The position numbers and the translations under genes were made by a program. Below the pieces are notes generated by a model that saw only the letters and a list, made by a program, of their open reading frames with translations, was not told the DNA's origin and did not search any database. This document shows positions 8,389 through 16,909 of a DNA stretch of 64,000 bases, piece by piece (the stretch's first letter is position 1; each line of letters begins with the position of its first letter). Source of the stretch: Paraburkholderia caffeinitolerans (GTDB lineage: Bacteria; Pseudomonadota; Gammaproteobacteria; Burkholderiales; Burkholderiaceae); assembly GCF_902859945.1 (NCBI RefSeq), contig NZ_CADIKL010000011.1, positions 124,001 to 188,000 on the forward strand. The letters run 5' to 3'.

Positions 8389-9387
8389 TCAGGTGGCTAG
8401 TCCGATCTTCGTGAGCCGCGCCGCCAGTTTCGCGCGCGCTTCGTCGAGGGCCGGCGCCGCGTCCTCGAAATACATGAGCCGTGCGAGCGGCGCGAGCGCT
8501 TGCGTCGCGCGTTCGGTCCAGTCGTGTGTCCAGCCCGCGATGAGCGCGGCGTTCTGCGGCGATTCGGCCACGGCGGTCTTGACGAAGGCATCGACCCACT
8601 TGACGCTTTCGGCAAACCAGTCGTCCATGAACTCGGTCAGCATCGCGACGACCGAGCCGCCGCTTTGCGACAGCTCGCTGCCGAAGCGGCCATAGACGAG
8701 CGGATAAACGAGGCCGTCGAGCACGAGGTTCTGCGCGACGAACAGCTCGAACCAGTCCTTGACGACGAGCGACTGCTCGGCCAGCTTGCGCAGCGGCTGC
8801 CAGGTCGGATCGTTGATCCAGCTATCCTTGGCGAGCTTGAGCGACTCGCCCGTGTTGCCGTCGATCAGCAGGCCGATGCGCGTCAGGTATTGGCCAATGG
8901 CAAGCCGGTCCACCATCGCGAACGTGGTCGCCTGCGTGATGGCCGCCCCCCATCCATAGGCCGAGATGTGGCAGTTGTTCAGGTTCGCCGCGTACTCGAG
9001 ATGGCGCAGCGGCAGCAGGATCGCCTTGATACGCCGCACCAGGCCCTTTGGCAACACGGCCAGCGCCGCGTGTTTCTCGACGAACTCGAAGTTCTTTTCG
9101 GCCGTCTCCTGAAGCTTCGAGCGATTGAGCACGTACGCGCCGTAATAGAACTGGCGCGGATCCTTGAACGCGTACCAGTCTTTCATCTCGACTGCGGTAC
9201 GGCGACGGTCGTACAGTTCGCGTTCGGCATCCCAGAGCGGACGGTAATGAAAGTTGCAGTCCGACTGAAGGTCGAACGTCGCCTCCTGGTAGCGCGACGC
9301 GGGCTTGTCCGAGCCCAGCCGGCGCGCGACGTGACTAAACGTCTGACGCACGGGCGTGATGCTCGCGGTCCTGATTTCGACTGACAT
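8389..9387 (-). CDS. dmpL: phenol hydroxylase beta subunit
   Basis: A 332-residue beta subunit of the ferritin-like fold that lacks the diiron ligands and scaffolds the hydroxylase. Typical segments are SRYQEATFDLQSDCNFHYRP near residue 30 and the CHISAYGWGAAITQA helix near 135. The ORF extends upstream to 9420, but the ATG at 9387 has GGAG nine bases in front and gives the normal length. Confidence 0.93.
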   Translation of the reverse strand: MSVEIRTASITPVRQTFSHVARRLGSDKPASRYQEATFDLQSDCNFHYRPLWDAERELYDRRRTAVEMKDWYAFKDPRQFYYGAYVLNRSKLQETAEKNFEFVEKHAALAVLPKGLVRRIKAILLPLRHLEYAANLNNCHISAYGWGAAITQATTFAMVDRLAIGQYLTRIGLLIDGNTGESLKLAKDSWINDPTWQPLRKLAEQSLVVKDWFELFVAQNLVLDGLVYPLVYGRFGSELSQSGGSVVAMLTEFMDDWFAESVKWVDAFVKTAVAESPQNAALIAGWTHDWTERATQALAPLARLMYFEDAAPALDEARAKLAARLTKIGLAT

Positions 9388-9426
9388 AATGGGGTCTCCG
9401 GGTAAGGACGAGATGGACAAGCTGGC

Positions 9427-9663
9427 TTAGTGCGGGGCCGCGACCAAAGGCGCGGGCGACGGCAAGACAACCTCGACGCCTTGCTGCGCGCAGAATTCGC
9501 GGAACGCATGGACCGGCAGGATCAGCTCAACCGAAAGCTCGGGATCGCCCGCCGAATAGCTGAACTCGATAAAACCATCGGGACGTACGCGCAACGGGCG
9601 AATGAAACGCCGCGTCACGTCGAACGACGGGCCGTGATGTCCGGCCGCTTGTCGCGCTGCCAT
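9427..9663 (-). CDS. dmpK: phenol hydroxylase assembly protein
   Basis: DmpK-type proteins are needed for assembly of active phenol hydroxylase, probably through iron insertion. The 78-residue product contains FDVTRRFIRPLRVRPDGFIEFSY and a C-terminal IEVVLPS-like tail. An upstream ATG (9693) is in frame, but AGGAGA lies seven bases before the ATG at 9663, which is therefore chosen. It is the first gene of the operon, about 90 bp below the sigma-54 promoter. Confidence 0.85.
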   Translation of the reverse strand: MAARQAAGHHGPSFDVTRRFIRPLRVRPDGFIEFSYSAGDPELSVELILPVHAFREFCAQQGVEVVLPSPAPLVAAPH

Positions 9664-9761
9664 AAAGCTGTCTCCTGATTTTTTTCGAATCATCGCGGCC
9701 CTTCGTTCAGGCCGTCGCCCGTTCGATGATTTCAGTCACCGTCGCGGGGCAAGCACGATAA

Positions 9762-9777
9762 CGCAATCAGTGTGCCA
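9762..9777 (-). promoter_or_regulatory. sigma-54 (-24/-12) promoter of the phenol operon
   Basis: On the minus strand the sequence reads TGGCAC-ACTGA-TTGCG. This matches the RpoN consensus, with GG at -24 and GC at -12 in correct spacing. It lies about 100 bp before the dmpK start and faces the operon. DmpR-type activators work only with sigma-54, so promoter and regulator agree. Confidence 0.92.
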
Positions 9778-9804
9778 GGCTCGCCGTCGATCGGGTCCGT
9801 CGCG

Positions 9805-9832
9805 CCGCGGCGTGCGTGAAGGCACGCCGCGG
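9805..9832. repeat. 11-bp perfect inverted repeat between activator site and sigma-54 promoter
   Basis: Positions 9805-9815 pair exactly with 9822-9832 around a 6-nt loop. It has no T-run. It lies in the spacer where DNA bending normally brings the activator to the polymerase; whether it is a structural or a binding element is unknown. Confidence 0.6.
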
Positions 9833-9931
9833 GCGCACCATTTCGTACTGCTAGCTGCGTAAACTTAGGGGTTTTCACGAGGACGCATGACAGCGAGATC
9901 TGCGCCGTGCAGACGCATCGCGATTGAGTAA

Positions 9932-9948
9932 TTTCAGACAGTCTGAAA
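9932..9948. promoter_or_regulatory. 17-bp palindrome, candidate DmpR upstream activating site
   Basis: TTTCAGACAGTCTGAAA is a perfect palindrome about 160 bp upstream of the -24/-12 element, the distance range used by XylR/DmpR enhancer sites. It does not resemble the Pseudomonas TTGATCAATTGATCAA site, so its role is inferred from position and symmetry. It may also influence the divergent dmpR promoter. Confidence 0.6.
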
Positions 9949-10178
9949 CACATCCGCACGCCACCATTCGATAAATCTATTTAACGCGGCGCAGGCACGG
10001 CTTCGCAGGCGAACCGGCCTTCATAGCACGACTCGCGCGCGAGCGATCAGCGGGATTTCCCCAGCCACGGGCATTCGCGAAGCGCGCTTGCGCCGGTGTA
10101 TCCTCGTGCCGTGCGCACGGGCCGAACGAACCCGTGCTTCACAAGTAACGTTCCGTTTCCCGCCGATGGAGAGGTTGA

Positions 10179-12011
10179 TTGTCCAAACCGAAAGATACGT
10201 CCCGACCGGCGCCGGAAGGCGTGCCACTCGTCAGCCCCGAGCAATTGCCAGTGGACGCGAACAGGTACCCCGACATCGCCGACCTGGCGGCCCAACTGCG
10301 TTTCTCGCCGCAAAGCGGACACATCTGGCTTCACAACAAACGCATGCTGCTGATTCATGCGGAAGCGCTGGGCGTGCTGCGCCGCGAGCTCATCGAAACT
10401 TTTGGCATCGAAAGCGCCCGCGGGCTCATGACACGCATGGGCTATTACGCGGGTTCGCGCGACGCCGAGATCGCCAGGCAGATCCGCGACAAGGAGAGCG
10501 TGCGCGACATTTTCCTGGTCGGGCCGCAGTTGCACGGGCTCGAAGGCATTGTGCAGGTCGAGACCGTGCGGCTCGACATCGACGTCGCGCGCGGCCGCTT
10601 CTATGGGGAGTTCGTCTGGAGTGCGGCCAGCGAGGACGAGGAGCATATCCGCTACTACGGCATCGGCAAGGATGCGGCCTGCTGGATGCAGATCGGTTAT
10701 GCGTCGGGCTATGCGACTGAGTTCATGGGCCGTCCCGTGTTGTTTCGCGAAACCGAATGTCGCGCGATGGCGCACGCCCGATGCAGACTGATCGGCAAGC
10801 CGGTCGAAGAATGGGAAGATGGCGAAGACGATTTGCGATATCTACAAGTCGAGGCATTTACCAAGGGCAGGATGGCTGGCGGCAAAAATGCGCCGTCGCC
10901 GTCCACCGGCGCAGGTGCGCCTTCGGTGCTGCCAACCGCATTCGGCGACGCCGACATGGTCGGCGCCTCACCAGGATTCAACGCGGCCTGCCACATGATC
11001 AACCGCGTGGCTTCGACCCAGGCCACCGTGCTGTTTCTCGGCGAGAGCGGCGTGGGCAAGGAGGTATTCGCGCGCGCGCTGCACCGCGTCAGTCCGCGTC
11101 GGGACAAACCATTCATCGCCCTCAACTGCGCGGCTATTCCCGAACAACTCGTCGAATCGGAGTTGTTCGGGGCGGAGAAAGGCGCCTTCACCGGCTCGAC
11201 CAGTACGCGCCTCGGCCGCTTCGAGCGCGCCGACGGCGGCACGCTATTTCTCGACGAAATCGGTATTCTGAGCCTCGGCGCGCAGGGCAAGCTGCTGCGC
11301 GCGTTGCAGCAGGGCGAAGTAGAGCGCTTGGGCGACCTGCAGACGCGTCGCGTGGATGTCCGTGTGATCGCCGCAACCAACGTGAATCTGCGTGACGAGG
11401 TGAAGGCTGGACGGTTTCGCGAGGACTTGTTCTTCCGCCTCAATGTGTTTCCTATCCACGTCCCGTCGCTGCGCGAACGACGCGAAGATGTGCCGTTGCT
11501 GATGCACTATTTCTTGCGCAAGTTCACGCAACGCCACGGCCTCAACATCACGGGCTTCACGAGCCGTGCGATCCAGGCCATGCTGAACTACGACTGGCCC
11601 GGCAACATACGCGAGCTGGAAAACATGGTCGAGCGCGGCGTGATTCTCGGCACGGAAGGCGGCGCGATCGACGTCGGGCATCTCTTTACGAGCGGCGAAA
11701 AGTTCGACTCGCAGCCGTTCCAGCTCGACAGCAGCGGAAAGCTGAAGATCGCTGACGACCTGAGCGCCGAGCCCGTGTCCGGCGAGCCGACGCTGATCGA
11801 ACGCGTCAGCAACCGCGTGAGCCAACTGCTTGGCGACACGGGCAACGACGAAAACATCGTGCCGCTAGAGGAAATCGAGGATGCGCTCGTGCAGAAAGCG
11901 CTGCAGCGCGCGGGCGGAAACGTGTCGGCGGCGGCGCGCTTGCTCGGCATCACGCGCTCGCAACTCGTCTACCGGCTGAAGATGCGCGGCATCACGATTT
12001 CGGGAGGCTGA
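10179..12011 (+). CDS. dmpR: DmpR/PoxR-type sigma-54-dependent phenol-responsive activator
   Basis: This 610-residue activator has the XylR/DmpR layout: an N-terminal effector domain with the V4R module (about 20-220), a linker, an AAA+ domain (about 260-490) with GESGVGKE Walker A and GGTLFLDEIG Walker B, and a C-terminal Fis-type HTH (NVSAAARLLGITRSQLVYRL). It senses phenols directly. The start is TTG at 10179, with GGAGAGG four bases upstream; no ATG fits. The sigma-54 contact loop reads GAFTGS rather than the usual GAFTGA. The gene is divergent from dmpK. Confidence 0.95.
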   Translation: MSKPKDTSRPAPEGVPLVSPEQLPVDANRYPDIADLAAQLRFSPQSGHIWLHNKRMLLIHAEALGVLRRELIETFGIESARGLMTRMGYYAGSRDAEIARQIRDKESVRDIFLVGPQLHGLEGIVQVETVRLDIDVARGRFYGEFVWSAASEDEEHIRYYGIGKDAACWMQIGYASGYATEFMGRPVLFRETECRAMAHARCRLIGKPVEEWEDGEDDLRYLQVEAFTKGRMAGGKNAPSPSTGAGAPSVLPTAFGDADMVGASPGFNAACHMINRVASTQATVLFLGESGVGKEVFARALHRVSPRRDKPFIALNCAAIPEQLVESELFGAEKGAFTGSTSTRLGRFERADGGTLFLDEIGILSLGAQGKLLRALQQGEVERLGDLQTRRVDVRVIAATNVNLRDEVKAGRFREDLFFRLNVFPIHVPSLRERREDVPLLMHYFLRKFTQRHGLNITGFTSRAIQAMLNYDWPGNIRELENMVERGVILGTEGGAIDVGHLFTSGEKFDSQPFQLDSSGKLKIADDLSAEPVSGEPTLIERVSNRVSQLLGDTGNDENIVPLEEIEDALVQKALQRAGGNVSAAARLLGITRSQLVYRLKMRGITISGG

Positions 12012-12057
12012 TAAGCGGTACGTCGGCTCTGTTGCAGTAAGGTGTTCCGTTGCGTCG

Positions 12058-12085
12058 CCACGGCCCCGCATTCGCGGGACCGTGG
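12058..12085. terminator. bidirectional terminator-like hairpin between dmpR and BON gene
   Basis: A 12-bp stem with one mismatch (12058-12069 with 12074-12085) and a 4-nt loop sits between the convergent dmpR and BON genes. T-runs are weak, so termination strength is uncertain. Confidence 0.55.
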
Positions 12086-12118
12086 ATCAGGGCCAGTTTA
12101 GGGCGTGCTTCGAGAGAT

Positions 12119-12478
12119 TCACTGCCCAACCGGCCGCACCAGCAACTGATTGCTCACCGATGTCACCCCAGGCATACCTTGCGCCGTGCGCAGGGCAAGC
12201 TGCACTTGCGACTGCTCCGGCACCCATCCGCCCAGCACAACCGCGCCGTCGCGTGCTCGCACCGCGATCCCAGACGCGGCCAGACCCTTCGTACGGGCAA
12301 GCGCGCGCTGCACCGCTTTGCGTAACAGTTTGTCCGCAGCGCGTTTCGCGCTCGCGCCCGAAGCAGTGCTCGCTATCGGCGTCGACGGCGCCGCGCCCCC
12401 GCCCTGCGCGTGCGCGCCGAGCGCAATCAGCGCGACCAGCGCACCGCACGCAAACCTTGAAACTCGACCGATTTTCAC
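12119..12478 (-). CDS. periplasmic BON-domain protein
   Basis: The 119-residue product starts with a signal peptide (MKIGRVSRFACGALVALIALGAHA) and has one BON domain in the second half (VRARDGAVVLGGWVPEQSQVQ ... GVTSVSNQLLV). BON modules bind phospholipid or peptidoglycan-associated partners in envelope maintenance. GTG at 12478 is chosen because AGGAG lies eight bases upstream; a longer in-frame start at 12505 would put a charged tail before the signal peptide. It lies just after the porin gene. Confidence 0.8.
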   Translation of the reverse strand: MKIGRVSRFACGALVALIALGAHAQGGGAAPSTPIASTASGASAKRAADKLLRKAVQRALARTKGLAASGIAVRARDGAVVLGGWVPEQSQVQLALRTAQGMPGVTSVSNQLLVRPVGQ

Positions 12479-12522
12479 TATTCGTTCTCCTCTCGACCAC
12501 GACATGGGTTACTTTCCTTGCG

Positions 12523-13596
12523 TCAGAACACGTGCAGAAGGCCGAAGTTCGCAACGGTCTGCCGGCCTCCCGAGGCTTGTCCGGGAGCCATCAAGATCCA
12601 TGCTGGACCTCCCGAGGCTTGCTGGAAAACAAGGTTCGAGTAGAGGCTCGTGCGTTTGGAAAGCGAATAGGTCAGCGAAACCGTTTCCTGATTGGCCTTC
12701 TGATTCTTCAGGACGTCATTGCCCTTCATGTACTGGTAGGCGATATTCGCATGCAGGAACGGCGAAACCGTCCACGTCACGTCGCCCTCGTAGACCGCGA
12801 CCCGCGCGCCGTTCGCGGTGTTCTGGGTGTTCGTGTACATCGTCGCCAGCTCGACCGGACCCACGACCCATGAAGCGGCAAGTCCCATGTTGCGGATGCC
12901 GTCATTGCCGTTGTTTATCTCCGGGTATTTGACGAAGGTATACGCCCCGTTGAGCGCGACAGTGCCGATGTGATAGTTGATCCCGAAGCTCTTGCCGCTG
13001 TCCTGACCGAAGGCGCCGGGCTGGCCGCCGAAGCTGTATTGCGCACCGACCGACAAACCAGCGATTGTCGGGCTCACGTATTTGACCGAGTTCCCGATCG
13101 GCACGCCAAGGGCGCGGTCGAAATCGAATGAGTTATTGCCCGGAGGCCCCGGAATGTTGAGCCCCGAAAACGAACCCTGGCGCAGGCTCACCGAGCTGAC
13201 AAAGGGAAACGCGGGGCCCCAATGATCGACGACCAGCGAATAAAACATGAAGTCGATCTGGTTGCCGGCCGTCAGCGTGCCCCACTTGTCGTCACGAAGA
13301 CCCACGTATGTTTCGTGGCCGAACAGCCCGTTGATCGACGCACCGTTGTTCATGTTGAACATGCCCTCCAGCTTGAATATCGCCTTCAGGCCACCACCCA
13401 GATCTTCCGTTCCGCGGAAGCCGAACAGATTCGGGGCCGCCGTACCCGGGTCGGCCAGCCAGTTGCTATGGCCCCCCACGTTCGATACATACATCACCCC
13501 AGTATCGATTATCCCGTAGATCTCCACGCTGCTTTGAGCATGAGCGTTTGCAGCCAACGCCAAACTAATCAGCATTCCATAACGCTTTATATTCAC
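12523..13596 (-). CDS. Gram-negative general porin (Burkholderia OmpC-like)
   Basis: A 357-residue 16-strand-type porin. After a signal peptide ending AANAHAQ the mature protein begins SSVEIYGIIDTGVMYVSN, the standard betaproteobacterial porin start. Typical internal strands are FGFRGTEDLGGGLKAIFKLE and the constriction-loop region ETYVGLRDDKWGTLTAG. The C-terminus ends in an aromatic phenylalanine after QTVANFGLLHV, the signal for outer-membrane insertion. GTG at 13596 has an AAGGAGA site. It may admit aromatic substrates for the neighbouring pathways. The 314 bp upstream to the flavin reductase gene hold no gene that I can support. Confidence 0.9.
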   Translation of the reverse strand: MNIKRYGMLISLALAANAHAQSSVEIYGIIDTGVMYVSNVGGHSNWLADPGTAAPNLFGFRGTEDLGGGLKAIFKLEGMFNMNNGASINGLFGHETYVGLRDDKWGTLTAGNQIDFMFYSLVVDHWGPAFPFVSSVSLRQGSFSGLNIPGPPGNNSFDFDRALGVPIGNSVKYVSPTIAGLSVGAQYSFGGQPGAFGQDSGKSFGINYHIGTVALNGAYTFVKYPEINNGNDGIRNMGLAASWVVGPVELATMYTNTQNTANGARVAVYEGDVTWTVSPFLHANIAYQYMKGNDVLKNQKANQETVSLTYSLSKRTSLYSNLVFQQASGGPAWILMAPGQASGGRQTVANFGLLHVF

Positions 13597-13910
13597 TACC
13601 GTCTCCTTCATCCCCATCATCGGTTACGAGAACATACTGGGGCTGTCACACCGCCCTCGATTAACTTGGGGGGCGCCCTGCCCCTTGCAAATTCATTTCA
13701 CGGTCGACGCGCCTCTCGCACCCGGCCGTCGCGGCCCGTTCGCGGGAAGATCGACCTCACCTGCATCGTAGGAGTGACGCTCGCGCCGCACACTCCCGTA
13801 GCTACGGTCTTTGTCCCGCCAGTACAAAAAGTGCAATTGCGCTCCTCGCACCGTGGGCACGCCGGCGAAGCCAGGCGCAACGCCGGTGAGGCGTCCCACG
13901 GGGCAGGCAG

Positions 13911-14429
13911 CTACGCTTCGTCTTTTGCCAGCGCCGCGTAACGTCCGCGGTGAAACAACAGCGGACGTTCCGCTTCAGCCGGGCCACTCAGCCGCAGCAC
14001 GCGCCCGACCAGGATCAGGTGGTCGCCGCCGTTGTATCGATGCTCGACTGCGCATTCGAAGGTCGCCGCCATGCCGGGCAACACGGGTACGCCGCCTGTG
14101 CCGCTCGCCCAGGCAAGTTCGCCGAACTTGTTGGTCGAGGCGCGGGAAAAGCGCTCGGAAAGTCCACGATGGGCGGCGTCGAGTACATGCACGGCGAAGT
14201 GATTTGCTGTGACGAAAGATTCAAAGCTGTGCGCGCTGCGCGCCAGACTCCACAACACCAGCGGTGGCGCAAGCGACACCGTATTGAAGCTGCTGGCGGT
14301 CACGCCTACGGGTTCCTCGTGCGCATCGAGGGTGGTCACGATGGTGACGCCCGTGGCGAAACAACCAAACGCGCGACGCAGCATCAGGGGGTCAATGGTC
14401 GTGGCCCCGTCATCGGCCCGGGCGCTCAT
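13911..14429 (-). CDS. flavin reductase component of styrene/indole monooxygenase
   Basis: A 172-residue NAD(P)H:flavin oxidoreductase of the HpaC/StyB family. Visible features are FATGVTIVTT near residue 25, GVTASSFNTVSLAPPLVLWSL (flavin-binding) and the late HLILVGRVL. It supplies reduced FAD to the epoxidase encoded immediately upstream. Its start overlaps that gene's stop by four bases, indicating translational coupling. StyB and IifD/IndB proteins have the same size. Confidence 0.88.
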   Translation of the reverse strand: MSARADDGATTIDPLMLRRAFGCFATGVTIVTTLDAHEEPVGVTASSFNTVSLAPPLVLWSLARSAHSFESFVTANHFAVHVLDAAHRGLSERFSRASTNKFGELAWASGTGGVPVLPGMAATFECAVEHRYNGGDHLILVGRVLRLSGPAEAERPLLFHRGRYAALAKDEA

Positions 14430-15655
14430 GCCGTCTGGACGAACGAGTCGAGAAAGCCGTCCGCCTCAGTCGCGTCGAAATACCAGGGAGCTAGCCCCTT
14501 GGGGTCATCGAAGGCATTTGCGACACGCGCGGCGACTTCCGGATTGCCCCCGCAGGCGCCAAAAATCTTGAGTAGATGAGGCGGCGGCGGCAACAGATGG
14601 GCGTTGGTGAAGCGCGTCACCCATTGGGCGTAATCCCAGTAGGTCTCGAAGGTGGCCTGCATCCACGCCTCGTCGAAGGCTGCCATGTCGCGAGCAGCAA
14701 TGGCTTCGAGATAGACCATCGCACACTTGCTGGCGTTGTTGGATCCCTGTCCGGTGATCGGATCGTTGAGCACCAGCACATCCGCCATGCCCATGACGGC
14801 GCGCCCCGATGGCAAGCGTCCCACCGGCTTGCGCACCGTCGGCGTGATGCGGCCGACCAGAGTGCCGAGATCGTCGGTCAAGCGCAGGCCGGCACATCGT
14901 TCGGCTTCCCACGGAAAGTAGGTGTGTATCAATTCGATGGCGAGTTCGAGGTGCTTCGCAGGCGTAGACGCCACGTCCCACCGATCCATCGGGCCGCCCG
15001 GAATGCACTCCAGGTTGATGATGTCGCAAGGACCACTAATGGTTAATGCCGGGAAGTTGACATACTCGCCAATGCCCGGATTGATGCTGATGTTGAGCGC
15101 CGAATAGTCTGCACGCGGCTTCATGCCGTGCACATAGGTGAGCGAGATGGTGCGCTGCGGCCGGTCGAACACGCTGCGTTCGTCGTCGAGTTCGAACAGC
15201 CTGCCAATCTCGCCCTTGCCACTGGAGACGACTACGAGATCGGACTGTGCCGCATGGCGCTCGATCGCATCGACATCGACTTCGTCGATCAGCAGGCGAC
15301 CGCCGCGGCGTTCGAATTCGCGCATCCACGCCGGCATCTTGATACGCTGGTCCACCGACTGGCCCGGCGCGCGCATCGGCGAACGCCAGTCGATCATGAG
15401 ATCGCCGTCGCCGCCGCCGGCGCGCATGTGCACGCCGCTGATAGGCCCACACTCGCTGTCCCACATCGCCAGGCCGAGCGCGCGTTCGTAGCCGACGGCC
15501 ATGTCGTACATCGACTGGCTGGACATTACGCGGCCGCAGGCAATCTGGTCAGCGCTGCGGTTCGAGACGATCGTGACGTCGAAGTCTCTTGCAAGGAGGC
15601 CGATGCCCAACTGCAGGCCTCCCTGGCCTGCGCCGATGATGGTGATCTTTCGCAT
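14426..15655 (-). CDS. two-component FAD monooxygenase (group E), indole-type epoxidase
   Basis: The 409-residue product is a StyA/IndA-like oxygenase. The N-terminus has the FAD Rossmann motif ITIIGAGQGGLQLG, and the later segments GMADVLVLNDPITGQGSNNAS correspond to the second FAD-contact motif. At the positions where styrene monooxygenase has N46-V48-H50, this protein has Ser, Gln and Met, a pattern I recall as diagnostic of indole monooxygenases; position 73 also appears to be Ile. It should epoxidise indole (or styrene) using FADH2 from the coupled reductase. The start at 15655 gives the family length. Confidence 0.85.
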   Translation of the reverse strand: MRKITIIGAGQGGLQLGIGLLARDFDVTIVSNRSADQIACGRVMSSQSMYDMAVGYERALGLAMWDSECGPISGVHMRAGGGDGDLMIDWRSPMRAPGQSVDQRIKMPAWMREFERRGGRLLIDEVDVDAIERHAAQSDLVVVSSGKGEIGRLFELDDERSVFDRPQRTISLTYVHGMKPRADYSALNISINPGIGEYVNFPALTISGPCDIINLECIPGGPMDRWDVASTPAKHLELAIELIHTYFPWEAERCAGLRLTDDLGTLVGRITPTVRKPVGRLPSGRAVMGMADVLVLNDPITGQGSNNASKCAMVYLEAIAARDMAAFDEAWMQATFETYWDYAQWVTRFTNAHLLPPPPHLLKIFGACGGNPEVAARVANAFDDPKGLAPWYFDATEADGFLDSFVQTA

Positions 15656-15837
15656 TTGTCTCAGCTCCGTCCTGGATGGATAGTGTGTCTTCCTTGTCGA
15701 AGACGCGACCAATTTGACAGAGACACAAAGTGAGGACTATGCGCAGGCTGCAGCGGCTATGCAGAGATTGCAAGAATATGAGCGGCGCGGCACAAGACGA
15801 TCGCGAGGCAACAGGGCTGTATTGTCGCGAACCCTGC

Positions 15838-16821
15838 TCATCGAGACCGCGTCAGCGTCTCGTTGGGCGACTCTCCATAGCGGCGCCGATAGTCGCCGGC
15901 GAACCGGCCAAGCTGAAAGAAGCCCCAGCGGGTGGCAATCTCGGTCACGCTGGTCGCCCCGGCGGGATTGAGCAGGTCGTCGCGGACGCGGTCCATGCGC
16001 AGATCGCGCAGGTAGCGCATCGGACTGATGCCGAGAGATTTGCGGAAACCGTCGTACAACGCGCGCCCGCTCACGCCGACGTGCTGCGCGAGCATGTCAA
16101 CCGTGACAGGTTGCTCTGCGCAGGCGCGCAGGTACTCTTGCGCCTTGCGCACATGACGTGGCAGAACCGTGCAGCAGGATTGGCGCGGCGCGGCGGCGTA
16201 ACTTCGGGGCAGCCAGTTTAGCGCGGTCGTCATCAGCAACTGTTCGATATCGCTGCGAACCAGCGGCTCGTTGGTCAATGACGGGGTTCGTCGCAGTTCG
16301 GTGAACATGTGGCGCGCGGTGTTGACCCATGCCCGGACCTTCGGCGAATCGAGTTCGGCGATAGGAAGGAAGCCCAGTGCCTTGGCGGCGTCGTGTCCCG
16401 CCACCGTCGCGGCATGCTGCTCTAACGCCGTGCGCTCGATGCGCACGACGAACTTGGTGCAGTCCGCGCTCCAGTCCATGCCCAGGCCGCTGTCCGGTCC
16501 GTGGATGGAAACGTGACGCGCGTCGCACGGCAGCTCGGCGCCGTCGACGCGCAGGATGTCATGGCCGGACACCGGCACCTGCACCAGAAAGAAGGACCGC
16601 GCCGAGGCGGGGGCAATGCGGACCTCAGCACCGTAGCGCATCTCGCTGAAGCTTACTGCGTCGAGCGGTTGATAGACGTGCAGGTAGTCGAGCCGTTCGC
16701 TGCCGCGCACCTGCTCCAACCGATGGTCGCAATAGATGCCCGCGACGATTTTGCAGGTCTCGTCAATACCGGATGAACGGTACGTGACAGGTTGCCGGTC
16801 GGCCTCGTGTTCTTGCCCCAC
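15838..16821 (-). CDS. AraC/XylS-family transcriptional activator
   Basis: A 327-residue regulator with an N-terminal FeaR/XylS-like sensing domain (FFLVQVPVSGHDIL near residue 78) and a C-terminal double HTH (residues about 225-325: VTVDMLAQHVGVSGRALYDGF and VTEIATRWGFFQLGRFAGDYRRRYGESP). It starts with GTG. It lies directly upstream of the indole/styrene-type monooxygenase genes in the same orientation, which makes it the likely regulator of that pair. It is clearly less similar to the two 333-residue paralogues at 16910 and 35479 than they are to each other. Confidence 0.85.
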   Translation of the reverse strand: MGQEHEADRQPVTYRSSGIDETCKIVAGIYCDHRLEQVRGSERLDYLHVYQPLDAVSFSEMRYGAEVRIAPASARSFFLVQVPVSGHDILRVDGAELPCDARHVSIHGPDSGLGMDWSADCTKFVVRIERTALEQHAATVAGHDAAKALGFLPIAELDSPKVRAWVNTARHMFTELRRTPSLTNEPLVRSDIEQLLMTTALNWLPRSYAAAPRQSCCTVLPRHVRKAQEYLRACAEQPVTVDMLAQHVGVSGRALYDGFRKSLGISPMRYLRDLRMDRVRDDLLNPAGATSVTEIATRWGFFQLGRFAGDYRRRYGESPNETLTRSR

Positions 16822-16909
16822 GCCTGTAGCCCTCGAATCTGTTCGCAGCCCGCCCTTATCCGGCCTTCTCGCCGGTCGCGTCCAAGGGGCATCGTCACCC
16901 TCGTCGCTT

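Noticed and set aside
9805..9832. Hairpin considered as a terminator for dmpR or dmpK transcripts
   Set aside because: It lies in the promoter spacer, upstream of both genes, and lacks a T-run.
12025..12040. GGCTCTGTTGCAGTAA resembling an IS6-type inverted-repeat end
   Set aside because: A single copy with no partner repeat or transposase nearby; too short to call a mobile element.
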